64,000 bases of DNA from Halolamina pelagica (GCF_900115675.1 NZ_FOXI01000001.1:310001-374000), one strand, 5' to 3'. Counted from the stretch's first letter, positions 15,663 through 25,240 are shown. The notes: generated by a model not told the origin, from the letters alone. A program made the numbers and translations.

Positions 15663-16628
15663 ATGGACGCGGCAGTCGTCGCTGAGAACGTGACGAAGCG
15701 GTACGGCGACACCGTCGCCGTCGACGACGTCTCGGTGTCGGTGCCGGCCGGGACGGTGTTCGGCCTGATCGGCCCCAACGGCGCCGGCAAGACCTCGCTC
15801 GTGCGCTGTCTCACCGGAACGACCGCCTACGACGGCGACGTGTCGTTGCTGGGTTCGGCACCGGAACAGGTCGAGCGCGCCCGGATCGGCCTCCTCCCGC
15901 AGTCGTTCTCGCCGCCGGAGCGCCTAACGGTTCGGGAACTGTTCGGCTACTACGCGAACCTCTACGACGAGGCCCGGGAGGTGGATTCGGTCGTCTCCGA
16001 GGTCGGCCTCGAGGACGCGGCGGACACGTGGTACGAGGAGCTCTCGGGCGGGCAACAGCGCCGTGCCTGCGTCGGGATCACGCTGGTCAACGACCCGGAC
16101 GTGCTGTTCCTCGACGAACCGACGACGGGGATCGACCCCACGGGGCGGCGTGACCTCTGGACGCTGATCGAACAGCTCGCGGCCGAGGGGACCACCGTGT
16201 TCCTCACCAGCCACTCGATGGACGAGGTCGAGCGACTCGCCGACCAGGTGGCGATGCTCGCCGACGGGCGGATGATCGCCGAGGGGACGCCGAGCGCGCT
16301 CGTCGCCGAACACGGCGGCGACTCGCGGCTGGTCGTCCGGACGGAGGCGAACGCGGACCCGCTCGCCGATGCCGGGTTCCGAGTCGAAGCCTCGGCGGGT
16401 CGACTCACCCTCCACGGCGTCGACGCGACGCGGATCGACGACGCCGTCGACGCGCTCGCGGCCGCGGGGATCGACTACGAGTCGTTCACGTGGACGCAAC
16501 CGACGCTCGAGGACGTGTACCTCGAACTCACTGGGCGTTCGTTCCGGGGTGAAGGAGTGACCGCGGCGGCCACCGAGCAGGAGTCGACCGCGCCGGGTGA
16601 CGCCGGGACCGCGGAGGTGGAGCGATGA
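15663..16628 (+). CDS. ABC exporter ATP-binding protein (DrrA-like)
   Basis: 321 aa. Start at the ATG 15663; an in-frame start 15 bases earlier is less likely. Walker A is 'GPNGAGKTS', signature 'LSGGQQRRA', Walker B 'VLFLDEPTTGID', switch 'FLTSHSMDEVE'. The C-terminal 'FTWTQPTLEDVYLELTGRSF' is typical of multidrug or antibiotic exporters of the DrrA/CcmA group. The gene ends in an ATGA overlap with the permease. Substrate is unknown. Confidence 0.9.
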   Translation: MDAAVVAENVTKRYGDTVAVDDVSVSVPAGTVFGLIGPNGAGKTSLVRCLTGTTAYDGDVSLLGSAPEQVERARIGLLPQSFSPPERLTVRELFGYYANLYDEAREVDSVVSEVGLEDAADTWYEELSGGQQRRACVGITLVNDPDVLFLDEPTTGIDPTGRRDLWTLIEQLAAEGTTVFLTSHSMDEVERLADQVAMLADGRMIAEGTPSALVAEHGGDSRLVVRTEANADPLADAGFRVEASAGRLTLHGVDATRIDDAVDALAAAGIDYESFTWTQPTLEDVYLELTGRSFRGEGVTAAATEQESTAPGDAGTAEVER

Positions 16629-17416
16629 GCCGACTCGGACGGATCGCCAGCGAGTCCCGGGCGGGCGCGAAGGCGTTCCTGCGCCGCCGCACGGCGGTCT
16701 TCTTCACGTTCTTCTTCCCGGTGATCATCGTCCTCATCTTCGGCGTGCTCGTCGGCACCCAGCCCACCGGCGGCGGCCTGTTCGCGGAGCCGCCGGGCTA
16801 CTACCTCCCCGGTTACCTCGCCGTCGTCGTGCTGTTCACGCCGCTGTCGCGGGTGGGGAGCGAGTTCGCTCGCCACCGCGAGGGGAGCCGGTTCGAGAAG
16901 CTGGCGACCACGCCGCTGCGGCGCTGGGAGTGGCTGTTCGCGCACACGCTGGTGAACGTGCTGGTCATCGGCGCCGCCTCGCTGCTGATCTTCGGGCTCG
17001 TGGTCGCGCTGGTCGACGCCCAGATCGCCGTCGGCGCGCACCTGCTCCTGTTGATCCCGTTCGTCGCGCTGGGGGTGGCACTGTTCTGCGGGCTCGGGGC
17101 GATCCTCGGCCGGCTCGCGGACTCCCAGGACGGCGTCATCGCCGCGAGCAACTCCGTGGCGCTCCCCCTGCTCTTCCTCTCGGAGACGTTCGTCACGCCC
17201 GAGCTGCTCCCGGCGTGGTTCCGGCCGATCACCGACCTCTCGCCGCTCACCTACTTCGCCCGCGGCGTGCGCTACCTGACCTACGAGCGGGTCTCCATCC
17301 CGGTCGTCGGCGCCGCGGACCCGACGACGCTCGCGCTGGTCCAGCTGGGCGTGCTCGCGGTACTCTCGCTCGTGTTCTTCGTCGTCGGCGCGTACGCCGT
17401 GCCGCGGACGGACTGA
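16625..17416 (+). CDS. ABC-2 type exporter permease (DrrB-like)
   Basis: 263 aa with six hydrophobic segments. 'AFLRRRTAVFFTFFFPVIIVLIFG' is the first segment of ABC-2 permeases, and 'LPLLFLSETFVTPELLPAWFRPITDLSPLTYFARG' is the conserved ABC-2 loop before the last segment. It is translationally coupled to the ATPase; two copies of each would make the exporter. Confidence 0.9.
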   Translation: MSRLGRIASESRAGAKAFLRRRTAVFFTFFFPVIIVLIFGVLVGTQPTGGGLFAEPPGYYLPGYLAVVVLFTPLSRVGSEFARHREGSRFEKLATTPLRRWEWLFAHTLVNVLVIGAASLLIFGLVVALVDAQIAVGAHLLLLIPFVALGVALFCGLGAILGRLADSQDGVIAASNSVALPLLFLSETFVTPELLPAWFRPITDLSPLTYFARGVRYLTYERVSIPVVGAADPTTLALVQLGVLAVLSLVFFVVGAYAVPRTD

Positions 17417-17464
17417 ACTCGCAACTCCGGCTCGCCACCCGCGGCGACGCCCGGAAGCGCCGAG

Positions 17465-17471
17465 ATTTATA
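17465..17471 (+). promoter_or_regulatory. TATA element of the VOC gene
   Basis: ATTTATA, 24-30 bases before the ATG at 17495, implying a leaderless transcript. It supports the ATG at 17495 over the GTG at 17489. Confidence 0.6.
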
Positions 17472-17494
17472 CGCCATCCGCGAGCAGCGTGGGT

Positions 17495-17857
17495 ATGGCC
17501 GACCCAGATCGCCCGCCCGAGGCCGCCGGGGGGATCGTCTTCTTCCGAACCGAGCACCGCGAGCAGGTGGTCGCCTGGTACCGCGAAACCGTCGGCGCGG
17601 AGACGTGGCTCGAACAGCCGGGCTGTACGATCCTCGATTTCGAGGGGTTCCGGTTCGGCTTCTGTGACGCCGAGTACACGGAGAGCGAGGGGATCCTGAC
17701 GTTCGTCTACGACGACGCCGCGGCCGTCGACGCGATGCACGAGCGCGTCGGTGACGCGGCCGACGAGGCGCCACACGAGAACGGGACGTACGACATCTAC
17801 CAGTTCTTCGCGGCCGACCCGGACGGCCGGACGGCGGAGTTCCAGACGTTCCGCTAG
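17495..17857 (+). CDS. VOC (glyoxalase/dioxygenase fold) protein
   Basis: 120 aa, one vicinal-oxygen-chelate domain. 'GIVFFRTEHREQVVAWYRETVGAE' opens the first beta-alpha-beta unit and 'YDIYQFFAADPDGRTAEFQTF' closes the second, with the Glu that usually binds metal. Substrate is not predictable: the fold covers glyoxalase I, resistance proteins and dioxygenases. The stop TAG shares bases of the tetranucleotide CTAG with the stop of the convergent aminotransferase gene. Confidence 0.8.
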   Translation: MADPDRPPEAAGGIVFFRTEHREQVVAWYRETVGAETWLEQPGCTILDFEGFRFGFCDAEYTESEGILTFVYDDAAAVDAMHERVGDAADEAPHENGTYDIYQFFAADPDGRTAEFQTFR

Positions 17858-18960
17858 CCGTCGACTGCCGACAGGAGTTCGTCGACCTCCGCCTCGGTGT
17901 TGAACACGTGCACCGACGCCCGGACCGCGTCGGGATCGGGGAGCGTCCGCACGTAGATGTCCGCCTCGGCGAGTCGTTCGACCGTGGCCTCGGGGTCGTC
18001 GACGGCGAAGGTGACCAGCCCGGACTCGTACGCCTCGGGCGAGATGAGTCGGTCACCCAGCCCCGCTTTCAGTCGGTTCGAGAGGCGCTCGATCTCGGAC
18101 TGGATCGTGTCGAACCCGAGCTCTTGGACGATCTCGATCGCGGCCTCCGCGCCGACGTAGGGCGCGGGACTCGTGGTGCCGACCTCGAACCGCATCGCGC
18201 CGGGTTTGAACGCCGGGTCGTCGGCGCCCGGTGACTCGACGGAACGGTAGCCGACCTGCGCCGGGCGGAGCGTCTCGGCCACCTCGCGGTCGACGTAGAG
18301 CACGCCCGCACCCCACGGGCCGAGCAGCCACTTGTGACAGGCGCCGACGACGAAGTCGGCGCCCCACTCGCGAACGTCGAGCGGCCGTTGCCCGAACGTC
18401 TGGACGGCGTCGACGAGCACGAGACAGTCGTGCTCGTGGGCGATCTCGACGATCTCCGCGATCGGGAGCCGGGTGCCGTAGTTCCACGTGATCGAACTCA
18501 GACAGAGCAGCCGCGCGTCCTCGACCGCCGCGGCCAAGGCGTCCAGATCGACGCGCCCGCCGTCGGTCTCGAGGACGCGAACGTCCACGCCCCGGTCCCG
18601 AAGGTTCCACCACGGGAGGATCCCGGCGCTGTGTTCCAGGTCCGTCCGAACGACCGTGTCGCCGGGCTCCCAGTCGATCGCCGCGGCGGCCCGGGCGATG
18701 CCGTCCGAGGTGCTCTCGGTGAGCGCGATCTCCTCGGGATCGGCGTTGAGGAAGTCGGCGAACGTCTCGCGGGCGCCGTCCAGCGCGCCGAAGGCGGCGG
18801 GGTAGGCGCCCTCGGTCACGGGCGCCTCAGTCTCGTGGTAGGCGACGAACTCGCCGACGGCATCGACGACTGTCTGGCTCGCGGGCCCTGACGCGCCCGT
18901 GTTGAGGTAGGTGCCCTCCTCGCAGACGGGAACGTCGGCTCGCAGGTCCTCCGGAGTCAT
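17854..18960 (-). CDS. Class V aminotransferase-fold PLP enzyme (cysteine desulfurase/isopenicillin epimerase-like)
   Basis: 368 aa. The ATG at 18960 was chosen because the 13 residues before it are not conserved-looking. 'YLNTGASGPASQTVVDAV' is the N-terminal signature of this group, 'ESTSDGIARAAAAIDW' contacts the phosphate, 'VLVDAVQTFGQRPLDV' holds the PLP-pairing Asp, and Lys210 in 'VGACHKWLLGPWGAGVLY' is the Schiff-base Lys. No conserved Cys loop for desulfurase chemistry is apparent, so it is more likely a racemase, epimerase, lyase or transaminase. It follows the DUF2071 gene by 42 bases on the same strand. Confidence 0.82.
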   Translation of the reverse strand: MTPEDLRADVPVCEEGTYLNTGASGPASQTVVDAVGEFVAYHETEAPVTEGAYPAAFGALDGARETFADFLNADPEEIALTESTSDGIARAAAAIDWEPGDTVVRTDLEHSAGILPWWNLRDRGVDVRVLETDGGRVDLDALAAAVEDARLLCLSSITWNYGTRLPIAEIVEIAHEHDCLVLVDAVQTFGQRPLDVREWGADFVVGACHKWLLGPWGAGVLYVDREVAETLRPAQVGYRSVESPGADDPAFKPGAMRFEVGTTSPAPYVGAEAAIEIVQELGFDTIQSEIERLSNRLKAGLGDRLISPEAYESGLVTFAVDDPEATVERLAEADIYVRTLPDPDAVRASVHVFNTEAEVDELLSAVDG

Positions 18961-19002
18961 AGTTTCGCTCGCGTCCGAAGCGACGTGAATCTGCCGCAAC
19001 GG

Positions 19003-19752
19003 TCAGTCGACGCGCCGGACGCGGTCGGCATCGACGGCGACCCCGGGCGAGTAGTGCGCCAGCGGGTCGGTGTCGGGACGCTCGAACCCGTTGACTTCGA
19101 ACAGGTTCGTCGAGCGAAGGTCGAGATCGGCCTCGTACACGCCCCAGGGGAGGTGTTCCACGTCGCCGTAGAACAGGCCGGAATCGGTCGCGTTGCCGGC
19201 CACGTCACCCTCCGCGAGGTAGAACCGGTAGTTCTCCACGAGGAAGCGTTCGAGCGACCCCGTCTCGGGGAGGGACCGATCCCCGTCGGGGCCGTAGCCC
19301 GCGTCGAAGTACGCGTCCGGTTCGCCGGCGTGTGCGCGGTGACTGACGAAGTCGACGCGGCGCTCGTGGGGACCGGTCTCGCCGGGGTACGCGCCGTGGC
19401 GGTCGATCTCCATGTGGGCGCGGTAGTACGGGAGCCGGTAGAACTGGCGCGCGATCCGGACGCTGATCCGGTCGGCCGCGTCGAGGTTGAAGAAGTAGAT
19501 CCCCTCGCCGCCGTCGGGTCCCTCGACGTACGTCCGGAGGTTCACTTCGCCGAAGGTGAACCCCAGCGCCCCCGGAACGCCCCGTGGCCGGATGTCCTCC
19601 ATCACGAAGGCGACGATGCCCAGCCACGCGCTGTCGTCGTGGGTGCGGACTGTGAGTCCCGGCGGCAGTCGGTCCTCGACGACGGCGGCGTCGACGGGCC
19701 AGTGGGCGAACAGCGCGTCCCGCCAGGCCATCGAGACGTAGCGGCGTTCCAT
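19003..19752 (-). CDS. DUF2071 (YqjF-like) protein
   Basis: 249 aa. The ATG at 19752 is preferred because upstream codons are unlike haloarchaeal protein. 'MAWRDALFAHWPVDAAVVEDRLPPGL' is the hallmark opening of DUF2071, and 'EVNLRTYVEGPDGGEGIYFFNLDA' continues it. 'DLDLRSTNLFEVNGFERPDTDPLAHYSPG' ends the family domain. The fold is related to acetoacetate decarboxylase, but no activity is known. It is followed by the PLP-enzyme gene on the same transcript. Confidence 0.85.
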   Translation of the reverse strand: MERRYVSMAWRDALFAHWPVDAAVVEDRLPPGLTVRTHDDSAWLGIVAFVMEDIRPRGVPGALGFTFGEVNLRTYVEGPDGGEGIYFFNLDAADRISVRIARQFYRLPYYRAHMEIDRHGAYPGETGPHERRVDFVSHRAHAGEPDAYFDAGYGPDGDRSLPETGSLERFLVENYRFYLAEGDVAGNATDSGLFYGDVEHLPWGVYEADLDLRSTNLFEVNGFERPDTDPLAHYSPGVAVDADRVRRVD

Positions 19753-19856
19753 ACCGGTCGTACGGCCGTCGTCCCTTTGCCGGTGTCGGTGGGATGAGTC
19801 AAACGGTTCTTTGTGGCTAGCCAACCCTTTAGCGGGTCCCCCACACAGAGGTCGGT

Positions 19857-20804
19857 ATGCAACGGAACCGTGCACTCGCCGCGGTCGCGTTGGCCTGCCT
19901 GCTCGTGCTCGCGGGCTGTACGGGCGCCGGCAACGGCGGCGACGGCGCCACGCAGGCGGCGCTCGGCGGCGACGAACCCGACTACGAACAGGCGACCGGA
20001 ACGCCGGTCGAGGAGGACTCGGCGGCGTCGGCGAGCGACCGGATGCGGATCTACACCGCCCGGCTCACCGTCCGCGTCGAGGCGTTCGACGCGAGCCGGT
20101 CGAACCTCTCGGCGGCCGTCGACGCACAGGGCGGCTACGTCGGGAGCTCCCAGATCTCCACTAGCGAGCGCGGTGACGAGACCTACCGCGACGGGCGGTT
20201 CACCTACCGCGTCCCCGCGGAGAACTACTCCGCGTTCCTCGACGCCGCCCGCGCGGAGGGGACGGTCGTCCACGAGGAGGAGAACGTCCAGGACGTGACC
20301 GGGCAGCACGCCGACCTCGAAGCCCGACTGGCGAACCTCCGCGCGGAGCGCGACCGACTGCGCGAACTATACGAGCAGGCAAACGACACCGAGGACGTGC
20401 TGGCGGTCCAGCGCGAACTCTCGGACGTGCAGGGCGAGATCGAGTCGACCGAGGCCCGCCTCGAGGCGCTGGAGAACCGCGTCGCCTACGCGACCGTGAC
20501 CGTCGAACTCCGCGAGGAGCGTCCGGACGTCGACTACGACACCGACAACTGGTACGACACCGGCGTCGTCGCCGCCTTCCTCGAGTCGGTCGACGGCGCG
20601 ATCGTCGCGCTCCGGGCGCTGGTGGTCGGGATCGCGTACGCCCTCCCCTACCTGATCGCCTTCGGCGTGCCGCTGTTCGCGCTCGGGATCGTGTTCAAGC
20701 GGTTCGTCGTCGGCGGGCGGCCTTCGATCCGCGGCGGCGACGCGGGCGACGAGGACGAGCCATCCAGCGAGGCGGAGCCGCCGAGCGACGACGAGTCCGA
20801 GTAG
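19857..20804 (+). CDS. DUF4349 lipoprotein with coiled coil and C-terminal membrane segment
   Basis: 315 aa. A Sec-type lipoprotein signal ends in LAGC (Cys21). A DUF4349 domain (about residues 60-245) contains 'RLTVRVEAFDASRSNLSAAV', 'FTYRVPAENYSAFLDAA' and a heptad-rich coiled coil from about 150 to 205 (LEARLANLRAERDRLRELYE). A hydrophobic segment near residues 255-285 and a very acidic tail follow. Both ends are therefore membrane-tethered with the coiled coil outside. Function unknown. Single gene. Confidence 0.85.
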   Translation: MQRNRALAAVALACLLVLAGCTGAGNGGDGATQAALGGDEPDYEQATGTPVEEDSAASASDRMRIYTARLTVRVEAFDASRSNLSAAVDAQGGYVGSSQISTSERGDETYRDGRFTYRVPAENYSAFLDAARAEGTVVHEEENVQDVTGQHADLEARLANLRAERDRLRELYEQANDTEDVLAVQRELSDVQGEIESTEARLEALENRVAYATVTVELREERPDVDYDTDNWYDTGVVAAFLESVDGAIVALRALVVGIAYALPYLIAFGVPLFALGIVFKRFVVGGRPSIRGGDAGDEDEPSSEAEPPSDDESE

Positions 20805-20860
20805 CGCCCCCGCTTCCGCTTGCCGAACCCTTTTCGCGGTGCCGGCTAACCTCGCGGGTG

Positions 20861-22999
20861 ATGAGCGAACTCCTACTCGACGCGTACTACGACCTCACGC
20901 AGGTCGGCGAGGTCGCCGTCTCCCCGGACGGGGAGCGGGCAGCCTTCACGACCACCGAGTACGACCCCGACGCGGACGAGTCCGTCGCGTCGCTGTTCGT
21001 CGCTCCCACCGACGGCAGCCGCGACCCCCACCGACTCACTCGCGTCTCCGGCGCCTCCAGCCCGACGTGGTCGCCGGACGGTGACCGCCTCGCCTTCCTT
21101 GCGTCCCGCGACGAGGACAACGACCTCCGGGTCGGCCGGGAGGCCGAAGACGAAGAGGACGAGGAGGAAGAGGAGGAAGAAGCGGACGCGAACGGCGGCA
21201 ACGGCGACGAGGAGCCGAAGTCGCAGGTCTGGGCGTTCGACCTCGCGCTGGGGGGCGACGCCGCCCAGATCACGGACTTCGAGGAGGGCGTCCGCGAGTT
21301 CGACTGGGCACCCGACGGCGAGCGACTGGTCGTCACCGCCCGCGATCCGACCGACGCCGAGTCGGAATACCTCGAAGAGCGCCGCGACGGCGGCCCGGTC
21401 GAGACCGAGCGCGTCCAGCACAAGCTCGACGGCGTCGGCTACCTCGACACCGTCACCAGCTACCTGTTCGTGGTGGGCGAGGACGCCGTGCTCGGCGACG
21501 ACGCGGCCGACGCCGACTCGGCCCGCAAGCTCGAGGACGCCTACGGCCGCGGCGCGTTCGAGGGGCTGAGCGGCCTCCAGCCAGACTGGGGCGCCGGCGG
21601 CGAGATCGCCTTCGTCTCCTACCGCGGCGACGACCCCGACAGCACGCTCGTCACCGACGTGTTCACGGTCCCGCCCGAGGGCGGCGACGCGACGGCGATC
21701 ACCGACGGCGACCTGACCTGCAACACGCCGACGTGGTCGCCCGACGGCGAGCGGCTCGCGTTCTCGGCGGGCGACGACACGAACTGGTGCATCCCGACGG
21801 AGGCCCGCGTCTGGGACGGCGATGAGCACGTCCCGGTCACGGGCGACCTCGACCGGACGCTCGCGCGGGGCTCGTCGTTCGAGTGGGTCGACGACGGGAC
21901 GTTCTACACGCTGGTCGGCGACGAGGCCCGGACCCGGATCCTCGAGTGCGACGCGGCCGCGGCCGACTGGGAGCGGACGTTCGAGGCCCAGGGCGACGAC
22001 CGCGCGGTCTCGGGGCTCTCCATCGACGGCGACACCGCGGCGCTCGGGCTCTCTCACCCGAGCGAGGGGCACGACCCCTACGCGCTGCCAGTCGACGACC
22101 TCGCGGCCGACGAGGAGCCCGACTCCCTGACGCGGCTCGCCGAACTCAACGACGACCTCACCGACGAGTACGAGATGCCCGAGGTCCGGCGGGTCACCTT
22201 CGAGAACGACGGCTGGGAGCTTTCCGGCGTGCTCTACAACCCGCCCGACTACGAACCGGGCGAGTCCGACCCGGCGCCGACGGTGTGTGCGATCCACGGC
22301 GGCCCCGTCTCCTACGACGAGCCGGTGTTCGACTTCACCCACGCCGCCTTCACCTCGCGTGGCTACCTCGTCTTCCGCCCGAACTACCGCGGCGGCTCCT
22401 CGTTCGGCCGGAAGTTCTGCGAGACGCTCCACGGCCAGTGGGGGACCGTCGAGGCAAGCGACATCGCCGCCGGCGTCGAGGACCTCGTCGACCGCGGCTG
22501 GACCGACCCCGACCGCGTGTTCGGCCACGGCTTCTCCTACGGCGGCATCGCGCAGGGCTACCTGGTCACGCAGTACCCCGACCTGTTCACCGCCGCGGCG
22601 CCGGAGCACGGGATCTACGACCTGCGCTCGGCCTACGGCACCGACGACTCCCACATCTGGATGGAGAACGAGTACGGCTACCCGTGGGAGAACCAGGACG
22701 CGATCGACGCCTCCTCCGCGATTAACGATATCGGGAACGTGGAGACGCCGCTTCTGGTCGCCGCCGGCGGGGAGGACTGGCGCTGTCCGCCTTCCCAGTC
22801 CGAGCAGCTCTACGTCGCCGCCCAGCAGGCCGGCGCGGAGTGTCGGCTCGTGGTCTACGGCGACGAGCACCACAACGTCGGCGACCCGGACCGCGCGATC
22901 CACCGGCTGGAGGAGATCACGTCGTGGTACCGCCGCCACGACCCCGAAGTGACGGATCCGGACGCCGAGGACCCCCACGGCCGCGAGTCCGAGGAGTAG
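20861..22999 (+). CDS. S9 family serine peptidase (acylaminoacyl-peptidase-like)
   Basis: 712 aa, no signal peptide, cytoplasmic. The N-terminal beta-propeller has repeated 'SPDGERAAF', 'SPDGDRLAF' and 'APDGERLVV' blades. The C-terminal alpha/beta-hydrolase has the catalytic triad Ser559 (GFSYGG), Asp639 (GGEDWRCP) and His671 (DEHHNVG). A Glu-rich acidic loop of about 25 residues interrupts the propeller near residues 95-115. It should release acylated or dipeptidyl N-terminal residues from short peptides, fitting the peptide importers in this window. The ATG at 20861 was chosen over an adjacent GTG. Confidence 0.9.
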   Translation: MSELLLDAYYDLTQVGEVAVSPDGERAAFTTTEYDPDADESVASLFVAPTDGSRDPHRLTRVSGASSPTWSPDGDRLAFLASRDEDNDLRVGREAEDEEDEEEEEEEADANGGNGDEEPKSQVWAFDLALGGDAAQITDFEEGVREFDWAPDGERLVVTARDPTDAESEYLEERRDGGPVETERVQHKLDGVGYLDTVTSYLFVVGEDAVLGDDAADADSARKLEDAYGRGAFEGLSGLQPDWGAGGEIAFVSYRGDDPDSTLVTDVFTVPPEGGDATAITDGDLTCNTPTWSPDGERLAFSAGDDTNWCIPTEARVWDGDEHVPVTGDLDRTLARGSSFEWVDDGTFYTLVGDEARTRILECDAAAADWERTFEAQGDDRAVSGLSIDGDTAALGLSHPSEGHDPYALPVDDLAADEEPDSLTRLAELNDDLTDEYEMPEVRRVTFENDGWELSGVLYNPPDYEPGESDPAPTVCAIHGGPVSYDEPVFDFTHAAFTSRGYLVFRPNYRGGSSFGRKFCETLHGQWGTVEASDIAAGVEDLVDRGWTDPDRVFGHGFSYGGIAQGYLVTQYPDLFTAAAPEHGIYDLRSAYGTDDSHIWMENEYGYPWENQDAIDASSAINDIGNVETPLLVAAGGEDWRCPPSQSEQLYVAAQQAGAECRLVVYGDEHHNVGDPDRAIHRLEEITSWYRRHDPEVTDPDAEDPHGRESEE

Positions 23000-23455
23000 T
23001 CACTCCTGCTGCCACTCTCTGCGAGCCTGTTCGAGCTCGTCGGCCCCACGCTGACCGTGAAGCGTGGGTGCGCCGAACCCCGCCAGCACGGCGACGAACG
23101 CGAGGACGGCGAGCACCGAGAGCAGCGGCGTCGGCTGCCCGAGCAGCGTCGCGCCCACCCCCGAAAGCCAGAGCAGGAACGCGTAGATACCGGCCAGAAG
23201 AAGGGAAATCAGCACGCCTAACCCGTCGAACGCCCGGACCGCGTAGCCGAGCGTCGCCGCCACGAAGACGAACGGTAGCGGCGCGAACGCCCGCAGCGCG
23301 AACCCCTCACCGACGGCGAAAGCGACCGCGACGAACAGCACGGCGAGCAGCGGCACCAGCCGGAGGAGTGCCGCCCAGAACGACCAGTACGTCACCGGCC
23401 GACCGACGGTCAGCCAGCGGTTGAGTCGCTCCGGGAGCCACGAGACGCTGGTCAT
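23000..23455 (-). CDS. Hypothetical multi-pass membrane protein
   Basis: 151 aa with four to five hydrophobic segments (from about residue 28 to 125) and a polar tail ending EQARREWQQE. The stop directly abuts the stop of the S9 peptidase gene on the other strand. No family is recognised. The ATG at 23455 was chosen, four codons inside the longest frame, because it starts right after the hpt-side intergenic region and has a normal haloarchaeal N-terminus. Confidence 0.65.
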   Translation of the reverse strand: MTSVSWLPERLNRWLTVGRPVTYWSFWAALLRLVPLLAVLFVAVAFAVGEGFALRAFAPLPFVFVAATLGYAVRAFDGLGVLISLLLAGIYAFLLWLSGVGATLLGQPTPLLSVLAVLAFVAVLAGFGAPTLHGQRGADELEQARREWQQE

Positions 23456-23498
23456 GGCGCTTCCCACGGGTGGAGGGACCTAAAACGTGTTCGTTGGA

Positions 23499-24062
23499 TT
23501 ACCCGTCGCCGTTCTCGTCGACGATCACGACCTCGCCGTCCTCGACGCGGACGTTGATGAGGGACTTGTAGTCGACCTCGCCGTCGAGTTCGTTCTCGCC
23601 GGCCTTCTTGATCACCGTGAGCACGTCGGTCACGTCGGCGCCGATCCCGTCGAGCGCCTCACATATCGCCGAGAGCGTGCCGCCCGTCGAGAGCACGTCG
23701 TCGATCACCAGCACTCGGTCGCCCGCCTGGACGTCGTTGATGTACATCTCCGACTCCGAGTAGCCGGTCTGCTGGGAGAGCGAGACTTCGCCCTCGAGGC
23801 CGTACTGTCGCTTGCGGATCACGACGATGGGCACGTCGCTCATCAGCGAGAGCGCGGTGGAGATGTGGATGCCCATCGCCGCCGGGGTGACGATCTTGTC
23901 GACGTCCTCGAGTTCGACCTTGCGGCAGATCTTGATGACGATCTCCCGGAGGAGACTCGGCTGCAGCGTCGGCACCCCGTCGCTGATGGGGTGGACGAAG
24001 TACTCGTACTCGCCTTTCTCGATGATCGGCGCTTCGAGGAGCGACCGACGGAGTTGATCCAT
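23499..24062 (-). CDS. hpt: Hypoxanthine/adenine phosphoribosyltransferase-like protein
   Basis: 187 aa. The ATG at 24062 gives the family start '[21 protein letters not shown]'. The PRPP loop '[13 protein letters not shown]' is at residues 117-129 and the flexible-loop '[19 protein letters not shown]' at 83-101. The family adds a purine base to PRPP to make the nucleotide monophosphate in purine salvage. Haloarchaea carry more than one paralogue, some of unproven activity, so the base preference is uncertain. Gene order with the flavoprotein upstream on the same strand leaves a 61-base gap. Confidence 0.85.
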   Translation of the reverse strand: MDQLRRSLLEAPIIEKGEYEYFVHPISDGVPTLQPSLLREIVIKICRKVELEDVDKIVTPAAMGIHISTALSLMSDVPIVVIRKRQYGLEGEVSLSQQTGYSESEMYINDVQAGDRVLVIDDVLSTGGTLSAICEALDGIGADVTDVLTVIKKAGENELDGEVDYKSLINVRVEDGEVVIVDENGDG

Positions 24063-24123
24063 GTCGCTCGTTCCGGAGGTGAGGGGTAAAACGTGGCGGT
24101 CTGCGACGGTGAGCCGACCGGCG

Positions 24124-24924
24124 TTACGACTCCTCCACCCGTCCCTGTTCGTCGTCGACGAGGCTCGGGTGGGTGCGCTGGCGCTCCCCGTGCGCCTCGG
24201 CGAAGTACTCCCGCATCGCCGCGCTGGACTCGGCCTCGCGGGCCGCTCGCTCGGTGTCGTCGATCTCCTCACAGCCCGGCGGCACCTCCCGCCCGCGGTC
24301 GGTGAAGTACCCCTCCGGGACGACCCAGTCGTGGTAGAACGGCGTCTCGGAGTCGTGGATCAGCGTGATCGCGGTCCGCGCTCCGTCCCCGGCCGCGACG
24401 GTCGCCTGGTGGTACCGCTCCGCGAGCCGGCCGGCGGCGTAGAGGCCGTCGACGCTCGTGCGCCCGTCCTCGTCGTCCTCGAGGAACGCCTTACTCCCCG
24501 CGGCGCGGATCTCCAGTCCCACCGGGTCGAGGTAGTCGGTGTCGGCCCACGAGGCGGCGATCACGCGGTCGGCGTAGGTTTCCGTGCCGTCCTCGGCGAT
24601 CGCGAGAAAGCCCGGCGCATCGTCGATCTCGGCCCGCTGGAGTTCGACGATCCGGCCGTCGACGAGATCGGCGCCGTTTCGAGTCGCCTGCGCGTGGAGC
24701 ATGTCCGCGAACAGCCGCGGGTTGACGCCCGCGGGAAAGCCCGGGAAGTTCTCCAGGTGGGCGTTCCGGCGCAGGATCGACTCGCCGCCGTCGTACACCA
24801 GCGTGTCGAGGCCGGCGCGGGCGGTGTAGACCGCCGCCGTCAGGCCGGCGACCCCGCCGCCGACGATCAGGACCTCGCGGTGTAGTGGCTCGTCGTTGTG
24901 TCGGGTTCCGGTTGGGTCGGACAT
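24124..24924 (-). CDS. Thioredoxin-reductase-like FAD-dependent oxidoreductase without CxxC
   Basis: 266 aa from the ATG at 24924. '[22 protein letters not shown]' binds FAD and '[28 protein letters not shown]' is the second FAD motif. The NADPH domain and the redox-active CxxC of TrxR are missing; the only part between the FAD halves is '[17 protein letters not shown]' and a short linker. A hydrophilic tail of about 60 residues is added at the C-terminus. It is a longer relative of the 195-residue protein at 14468. Physiological partner unknown. Confidence 0.78.
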   Translation of the reverse strand: MSDPTGTRHNDEPLHREVLIVGGGVAGLTAAVYTARAGLDTLVYDGGESILRRNAHLENFPGFPAGVNPRLFADMLHAQATRNGADLVDGRIVELQRAEIDDAPGFLAIAEDGTETYADRVIAASWADTDYLDPVGLEIRAAGSKAFLEDDEDGRTSVDGLYAAGRLAERYHQATVAAGDGARTAITLIHDSETPFYHDWVVPEGYFTDRGREVPPGCEEIDDTERAAREAESSAAMREYFAEAHGERQRTHPSLVDDEQGRVEES

Positions 24925-24949
24925 GGCCGTCGAGAGAACGGGTGCCGGG

Positions 24950-25240
24950 TTAGGAACTTCGGAGTTCCGGGAAGCCGTTGCGCCCGACCCACAGCACGAC
25001 GTTCGCGCCAACCAGCGCGTAGACGAGGTAGCCGTCGCTCAGGATCCCGGCGCAGACTACTGCCCCGGCCAGCAGCACCGGCGGCGCCGAGAGGCTGCCG
25101 TCGCGGTCGTGCGTGACGGCGGCCCAGACCACCGTGCCCGCCGCGACGCAGCCGAGCAACGCGTTCCCGAGGACGAACACGCTCGGCAGAAAGACGGCGA
25201 GCGCCCCGACCGCGACCAGCCACTTGGTCGTCGTCTCCAC
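24950..25240 (-). CDS. Hypothetical membrane protein
   Basis: 96 aa, three hydrophobic segments (VAVGALAVFLPSVFVLG; LLGCVAAGTVVWAAVT; LLAGAVVCAGILSDGYLVYALVGANVVL). It precedes the FAD protein by 25 bases on the same strand and is probably co-transcribed. No family is recognised. Confidence 0.62.
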   Translation of the reverse strand: METTTKWLVAVGALAVFLPSVFVLGNALLGCVAAGTVVWAAVTHDRDGSLSAPPVLLAGAVVCAGILSDGYLVYALVGANVVLWVGRNGFPELRSS

